DNA of 10,150 nucleotides from Nitrospirota bacterium (lineage in GTDB: Bacteria > Nitrospirota > Thermodesulfovibrionia > Thermodesulfovibrionales > JdFR-85). Position 1 is the first letter of the stretch. Each line of letters starts with the position of its first letter. The translations under genes were made by a program, and so were the position numbers. The notes under the pieces were generated by a model. The model saw nothing but the letters and a program-made list of their open reading frames with translations, did not search any database and was not told where the DNA came from. The stretch lies in assembly GCA_013152195.1 (NCBI GenBank), contig JAADGU010000055.1, positions 1 to 10,150 of the forward strand. The letters are read 5' to 3'. Shown here piece after piece: positions 7,386 to 10,150 of this stretch.

Positions 7386-7458
7386 GGGCCCATAGCTCAG
7401 CTGGAAGAGCCACCGGCTCATAACCGGTTGGTCCCAGGTTCGAGTCCTGGTGGGCACT
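7386..7458 (+). tRNA. tRNA with CAU anticodon (Met or lysidine-modified Ile2), irregular acceptor
   Basis: A cloverleaf is clear. The 5' strand GGGCCCA is followed by a GCTC/GAGC D stem, an ACCGG/CCGGT anticodon stem with loop CTCATAA (CAT at 7419-7421), and a CCAGG/CCTGG T stem with loop TTCGAGT. The 3' acceptor strand reads TGGGCAC. This leaves a G2-A71 mismatch and a T at the discriminator position, and no CCA is encoded (TGACAA follows). The expected 3' sequence would be TGGGCCC, then A, then CCA. The G1-C72 pair rules out a typical initiator tRNA. The C4-G69 and C5-G68 pairs would suit the Ile2 type recognised by TilS, but elongator Met cannot be excluded. It could be a functional but odd tRNA or a copy damaged at its 3' end. 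Confidence 0.85.
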
Positions 7459-7466
7459 GACAAACA

Positions 7467-7535
7467 TTGGAGAGATGGAGGACTGGTAACCTTGGGAATC
7501 ATTGCTGTAGTCAGCCCGGTGCTCCATCTTTCCAA
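7467..7535. repeat. Stem-loop element with 14-bp stem after the tRNA
   Basis: Arms 7467-7480 and 7522-7535 pair over 14 bp with one G-U wobble. Four further pairs form between CTGG (7483-7486) and CCGG (7516-7519), closing a loop of about 30 nt. The following bases are AT-rich but not a run of T, so it is a poor intrinsic terminator. It begins 9 nt after the tRNA. It may be a processing or termination structure, or an inserted repeat that damaged the tRNA 3' end. Confidence 0.6.
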
Positions 7536-7566
7536 GATTATTTGATTATGTTCAGAACAACACTTG

Positions 7567-7664
7567 ATGGACTCTTAAAAAGTCCATGGATTGTCACCCT
7601 GAACTTGATTCAGGGTCTCACAATGACAGAATACAGTACTTTTGATTTTTAGAATTCATCAAAA
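7567..7664. repeat. Hairpin-rich intergenic repeat region
   Basis: Three consecutive hairpins occupy the rest of the 220-nt gap between the tRNA and the zinc-ribbon gene. These are ATGGACT (7567-7573) with AGTCCAT (7581-7587); an ATTGT-CCCTGAA stem (7590-7603) with TTCAGGG-ACAAT (7609-7624), loop CTTGA; and TTTTGAT (7640-7646) with ATCAAAA (7658-7664). The middle one resembles a short palindrome that I recall as widespread between genes in many bacteria. No gene is seen here; a 61-codon open frame spanning 7467-7652 has no protein-like features. Confidence 0.6.
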
Positions 7665-7688
7665 TTAGAGAATGTCAGATTGGAGAGA

Positions 7689-8438
7689 ATGAAAGAGGAA
7701 CTCAAGCTTCTTGTTGCACTTCAGGAGATAGATTCTATTATCCTCCGGAAAAGACTTGAACTAAAAAAGGCACCTGAAGAGATAAAACGTTATCAGGGCC
7801 CCTTAAGTGAGTCTGAGAAGGCGTACAGGAGGGAAAAGGAAAAGTGTGAGGCTATTGAAAAGAAGAAAAAACAGAAAGAGCTTGAGGTCAGGGAGGTCGA
7901 CGACAGGATTGAGAAGCTGAAATCGAGAGTGTCGGATATAAAGACCAACAAGGAATACCAGGCCCGTCTGAAAGAGATCGAAGCCATTGAACGGGAAAGG
8001 TCAAGGCTGGAAGACGAGATTCTCTACATGATGGAAGAACTTGATGAGTTATCAGGGGGACTTAAAGAGGCAGAAAGTCGGATTGGAGATGAGAAGAAGC
8101 GCCTTCAGTCCTTACAGAAAGAACTGGATGATAAAAGGGATTTAATCGAAAAGGAACTTGCAGAGCTGAAGGAGCAAAGAGAAGCCCTTGCCAGAAAGAT
8201 TCCCGCAGCCCTTTATAACAGATACATGGATGTTTTTCAGAAATCAAGCGGCCTGTCTGTGGTTGAGGCAGTGGATGAGAGATGCCTTGGATGTTATATG
8301 AGTATCCCTCCCCAGATCTACGTTGAGATAAAGACCTCGGATGAGATTATGCAGTGTCCTCAATGCGGCAGGTTCCTGTACCGCAAGGAGGCAGCTGCCG
8401 GGAAATCAGAGGATTCGGGCAGCAAAAACTCAGGTTGA
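7689..8438 (+). CDS. Coiled-coil protein with C4-type zinc ribbon (COG1579 family)
   Basis: A 249-residue protein. Most of it (about residues 1-180) is a Lys/Glu-rich antiparallel coiled coil starting MKEELKLLVALQEIDSIIL. A C-terminal zinc ribbon follows, with Cys199-x2-Cys202 (CLGC) and Cys223-x2-Cys226 (CPQC). This layout is the COG1579 / zf-RING_7 family, suspected to bind nucleic acid, but with no settled function. Members are often encoded next to NIF3 and RNase H genes, which fits this neighbourhood. I chose ATG 7689 because family members start right before this helix. A TTG at 7680, nine bases earlier, is an alternative, and GGAGAG (7682-7687) is too close to the ATG to be an ideal ribosome site. 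No promoter is obvious. The stop codon overlaps the start of the RNase H gene. Confidence 0.9.
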   Translation: MKEELKLLVALQEIDSIILRKRLELKKAPEEIKRYQGPLSESEKAYRREKEKCEAIEKKKKQKELEVREVDDRIEKLKSRVSDIKTNKEYQARLKEIEAIERERSRLEDEILYMMEELDELSGGLKEAESRIGDEKKRLQSLQKELDDKRDLIEKELAELKEQREALARKIPAALYNRYMDVFQKSSGLSVVEAVDERCLGCYMSIPPQIYVEIKTSDEIMQCPQCGRFLYRKEAAAGKSEDSGSKNSG

Positions 8439-8854
8439 AGACAAGGAAACCAGTCAGGGAAGCCATTATCTTTTCTGACGGGGCCTCAAGCGGCAATCCG
8501 GGTCCGGCAGGTATAGGGGTTGTTGTAATCATCGGCGATAAAAAGATTGTCCTCTCAGAGCCGATAGGTAACGCCACAAACAATGTGGCCGAGTACAGGG
8601 CCCTGATCCGGGGGCTTGAGACAGCGCTTAAGCAGAGGGCAGACGCAGTGAATATCCGCCTTGATTCTGAACTGATTGTCAGGCAGTTAAACGGTCTCTA
8701 CAGGGTGAAGAACGAAGGGCTTATCCCGTTATATAGAAAAGTATGTGCCCTCCTCAAAAAGTTTGGAAGCTATAATATAACTCACATCCCCCGTACAGAA
8801 AACAGCGAAGCCGATTCCCTTGCGAAGAAGGCTGTTCAAAGAGTCAACCGTTAA
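8435..8854 (+). CDS. Ribonuclease HI-family protein
   Basis: Degrades the RNA strand of RNA-DNA hybrids, removing primers and R-loops. With the start chosen here it has 139 residues and all four catalytic acids: Asp15 (SDGASSGNPGPAG), Glu53 (NNVAEYRAL), Asp77 (IRLDSEL) and Asp127 (NSEADSLAKKA). His117 in ITHIPRTENSEAD may assist catalysis. The basic protrusion of E. coli RNase HI is absent, as in the compact RnhA-like or YpeP/RnhC-like bacterial type, so I give no symbol. The start is uncertain. TTG 8435 overlaps the preceding TGA (TTGA) and gives the family's usual N-terminus. ATG 8354 would add 27 residues that merely read the zinc-ribbon gene out of frame. The coupling suggests co-expression with the zinc-ribbon protein. 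Confidence 0.9.
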   Translation: MKTRKPVREAIIFSDGASSGNPGPAGIGVVVIIGDKKIVLSEPIGNATNNVAEYRALIRGLETALKQRADAVNIRLDSELIVRQLNGLYRVKNEGLIPLYRKVCALLKKFGSYNITHIPRTENSEADSLAKKAVQRVNR

Positions 8855-8855
8855 T

Positions 8856-8861
8856 TACAAT
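8856..8861 (+). promoter_or_regulatory. Possible -10 box of rnpB
   Basis: TACAAT lies immediately before the P1 helix of RNase P RNA, in the 8-nt space between the RNase H stop and the RNA. The nearest -35-like string, TTCAAA at 8835-8840, is only 15 nt away, so the promoter is weak or rnpB is also read through from upstream. Confidence 0.35.
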
Positions 8862-8862
8862 A

Positions 8863-9326
8863 AATGCAGGGCAGGTGAGATGGTCGCTCCGTAGCCAGCG
8901 TAGCCTGTGATTACGGAGAGGAAAGTCCGGGCTCCGAAGGGCAAGGACAGTGGCTAAGCGCCACCGTTCCGCCGTTGGCCGGGGCTGCCGGTCTATGGCG
9001 GAACAGGGAAAGTGCCACAGAAAAGATACCGCCTGTGTGGAGGGGTCAGGTCTCAACATTCAACATAACCAGCAAGGTTATGTTGAATGTTGAGACCTGA
9101 CCCCTTAAGCTGGTAAGGGTGAAAAGGCGGGGTAAGAGCCCACCGCTGCAGGGGTGACCTTGCAGGCATGGTAAACCCTGTCCGGAGCAAGGCCATGTAG
9201 GTTCCGCCTTGAGGGTGGCCCGCCCGATTGAGCGGAACGGGTAGGCTGCATGAGTCCGGGAGTAATCCCGGACCTCAGATGAATGACCATTACATACAGA
9301 ACCCGGCTTATTGCCTGCCCTGCATT
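8863..9326 (+). ncRNA. rnpB: RNase P RNA, class A, with palindrome inserted in P12
   Basis: Catalytic RNA that cuts the 5' leader from pre-tRNAs. The ends pair as helix P1 over 13 bp (8863-8875 with 9314-9326). P3 is CTCCGTA (8887-8893) with TACGGAG (8912-8918). Conserved blocks are all present: GAGGAAAGTCCGGGCTCC (8918-8935), ACAGGGAAAGTGCCACAGAA (9003-9022), AGCAAGGCCA (9186-9195), and the GATGAATGAC ... ACAGAACCCGGCTTA block (about 9278-9310). The core matches the ancestral type A layout of E. coli. Between ACCGCC and GGTAAGGG, where helix P12 lies, a perfect 30-bp inverted repeat replaces the usual short stem. Total length is about 464 nt; without the insert it would be about 399 nt, normal for class A. 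It follows the RNase H gene after 8 nt. Confidence 0.96.
9041..9105. repeat. Perfect 30-bp palindrome inside rnpB (REP/MITE-like)
   Basis: Arms 9041-9070 and 9076-9105 are exact inverse complements over 30 bp, around a 5-nt loop AGCAA. The outer sequence AGGGGTCAGGTCTCAACATT resembles, from memory, palindromes associated with IS200-like REP-associated tyrosine transposases in environmental bacteria. It sits at the tip of RNase P helix P12, which naturally varies and tolerates extension, so the RNA can still fold. No transposase gene is in the window. The 30/30 match implies recent arrival or strong correction. Confidence 0.9.
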
Positions 9327-9394
9327 CATTATTTAAACTTTCAGGACCGCAGAACCACTTCTCCTGCCGGCAATCATTTTTAATCTTAATCAGC

Positions 9395-9400
9395 TATAAT
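9395..9400 (+). promoter_or_regulatory. Possible -10 box of the NfeD-like gene
   Basis: A perfect TATAAT ends 7 nt before the ATG at 9408. Transcription would then begin at or beside the start codon, giving a leaderless mRNA, which agrees with the absence of a Shine-Dalgarno sequence. No convincing -35 hexamer is seen (AATCAT at 9372-9377). Confidence 0.4.
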
Positions 9401-9407
9401 AAAAATC

Positions 9408-10150
9408 ATGAAAACTCTGAAGGCAGCCATCCTTTTTTCTTTACTCTTTCTTTCATTGCCTCAGCTGCTGTTTTCTGCAGAAAACAGTGCTGGGCAGGTC
9501 ATGGTTATAACCGTTCAGGGCGTCATAAACCCTGTCTCCTCAGAATATATAGAAAAGAGTATTGAAGAGGCGAATGAGCAGGGTATGGAGGCACTTGTGA
9601 TTGAACTCGATACCCCGGGAGGTCTCGACACCTCCATGAGGTCAATTATAAAGGTCATAAATGTCAGCGAGGTGCCTGTTGTGGTTTATGTGGCCCCGTC
9701 AGGGGCGAGAGCTGCCTCGGCAGGTGTCTTTATTACAATGGCCGCACATATTGCGGCCATGGCCCCGGGCACCAATATAGGTGCTGCCCACCCTGTTGGA
9801 ATCGGTGGCAAGATGGACAAGACCATGGTTGAGAAGGTAACAAATGACGCTGTGGCCTATATAAAATCCATTGCTGAAAGACGCGGCAGGAATGTGAAAT
9901 GGGCAGAGGATGCCGTAAGAAAGAGTGTCTCTGTCACTGCCCGCGAGGCACTGAAGCTTGGAGTGATAGACCTTGTGAGCAAGGACCTTAAAACTCTCCT
10001 TGACAGTATTGACGGTATGAAGGTGAAGACACCGGCAGGAGAGAAGGTGCTGCATACCAGGGGGACTTCAGTTGTAAGGAAGGAGATGGGGCTGAGGCTG
10101 AAGATACTTGCCACAATAAGCAATCCCAATATTGCCTATATCCTGATGCT
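9408..10150 (+). CDS. NfeD-like membrane-bound serine protease (3' end missing)
   Basis: The first 247 residues of a long NfeD (nodulation efficiency D) homologue of the ClpP/crotonase-fold class. An N-terminal signal peptide or anchor (MKTLKAAILFSLLFLSLPQLLFSA) is followed by VMVITVQGVINPVSSEYIEK, VIELDTPGGLDTSMR, and the active-site region GARAASAGVFITMAAH with the presumed nucleophilic Ser. MAPGTNIGAAHPVGIGGKMDK comes next, with candidate catalytic Lys. Later VTAREALKLGVIDLV is the usual end of the protease domain. The family then has membrane spans and a C-terminal OB-fold, which would lie beyond the window. It probably acts at the membrane or outside face, often paired with a stomatin-like protein whose gene may follow. 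ATG 9408 is chosen because it starts the signal peptide; no ribosome site precedes it. No frameshift is seen up to the window end. Confidence 0.93.
   Translation, partial: MKTLKAAILFSLLFLSLPQLLFSAENSAGQVMVITVQGVINPVSSEYIEKSIEEANEQGMEALVIELDTPGGLDTSMRSIIKVINVSEVPVVVYVAPSGARAASAGVFITMAAHIAAMAPGTNIGAAHPVGIGGKMDKTMVEKVTNDAVAYIKSIAERRGRNVKWAEDAVRKSVSVTAREALKLGVIDLVSKDLKTLLDSIDGMKVKTPAGEKVLHTRGTSVVRKEMGLRLKILATISNPNIAYILM

Noticed and set aside
7467..7652. 61-codon open frame after the tRNA
   Set aside because: Spans several hairpins and repeats, and begins inside the stem; no ribosome site or recognisable motif.
9041..9105. Palindrome read as an intrinsic terminator
   Set aside because: It lies in the middle of rnpB with conserved RNase P sequence on both sides and has no T run after it.
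9311..9565. 84-codon open frame at the end of rnpB
   Set aside because: Starts in RNase P helix P1 and overlaps the NfeD-like gene in another frame; the NfeD frame has clear family motifs.
1..10150. CRISPR array, prophage or defence system
   Set aside because: No regularly spaced direct repeats, integrase, cas, toxin-antitoxin or restriction genes are visible on either strand.

Overview
The window is a chromosomal housekeeping region of a mesophilic-looking, mid-GC bacterium. It carries an information-processing gene cluster: methionyl-tRNA synthetase, tRNA-Ser, a macromolecular-synthesis cluster (rpsU, yqeY, a NIF3/DUF34 gene, dnaG, rpoD), a CAU-anticodon tRNA, a zinc-ribbon coiled-coil protein, RNase HI, the class A RNase P RNA gene, and the start of an NfeD-type membrane serine protease. 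Protein style and gene order suggest an uncultured Nitrospirota (Thermodesulfovibrio-like) or a related deltaproteobacterial-grade lineage. That placement comes from remembered similarity and was not computed.

Layout. 1-1736: metG, its 5' end outside the window. 1756-1846: tRNA-Ser(UGA) on the minus strand, convergent with metG. 1847-2243: its promoter, then a 144-nt element that folds into an outer 25-bp stem enclosing two hairpins, then a near-consensus promoter. 2244-2903: rpsU and yqeY, directly abutting. 2904-3073: a nested palindrome. 3074-4020: a NIF3-family gene split into two frames at a TGATG junction. 4108-7345: dnaG and rpoD, overlapping by 17 nt. 7386-7458: tRNA(CAU) with its own promoter embedded in the rpoD stop region and an irregular acceptor end. 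7459-7679: non-coding, with several hairpins or repeats. 7689-8854: zinc-ribbon protein and RNase HI, overlapping TTGA. 8863-9326: rnpB, interrupted in helix P12 by a perfect 30-bp palindrome. 9408-end: NfeD-like protease, 3' end outside the window.

The coding genes are conserved core functions: translation (metG, rpsU, tRNAs, yqeY), replication priming (dnaG), primer and R-loop removal (RNase HI), transcription initiation (rpoD) and tRNA maturation (rnpB). The unusual content is between and inside the genes. Nearly every larger gap holds a palindromic or hairpin-rich element, and one such element sits inside the catalytic RNA of RNase P. No phage, CRISPR, defence or transposase gene is visible. 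I do not see a new protein system. The best candidates for new biology are the structured repeats and the split NIF3 gene.
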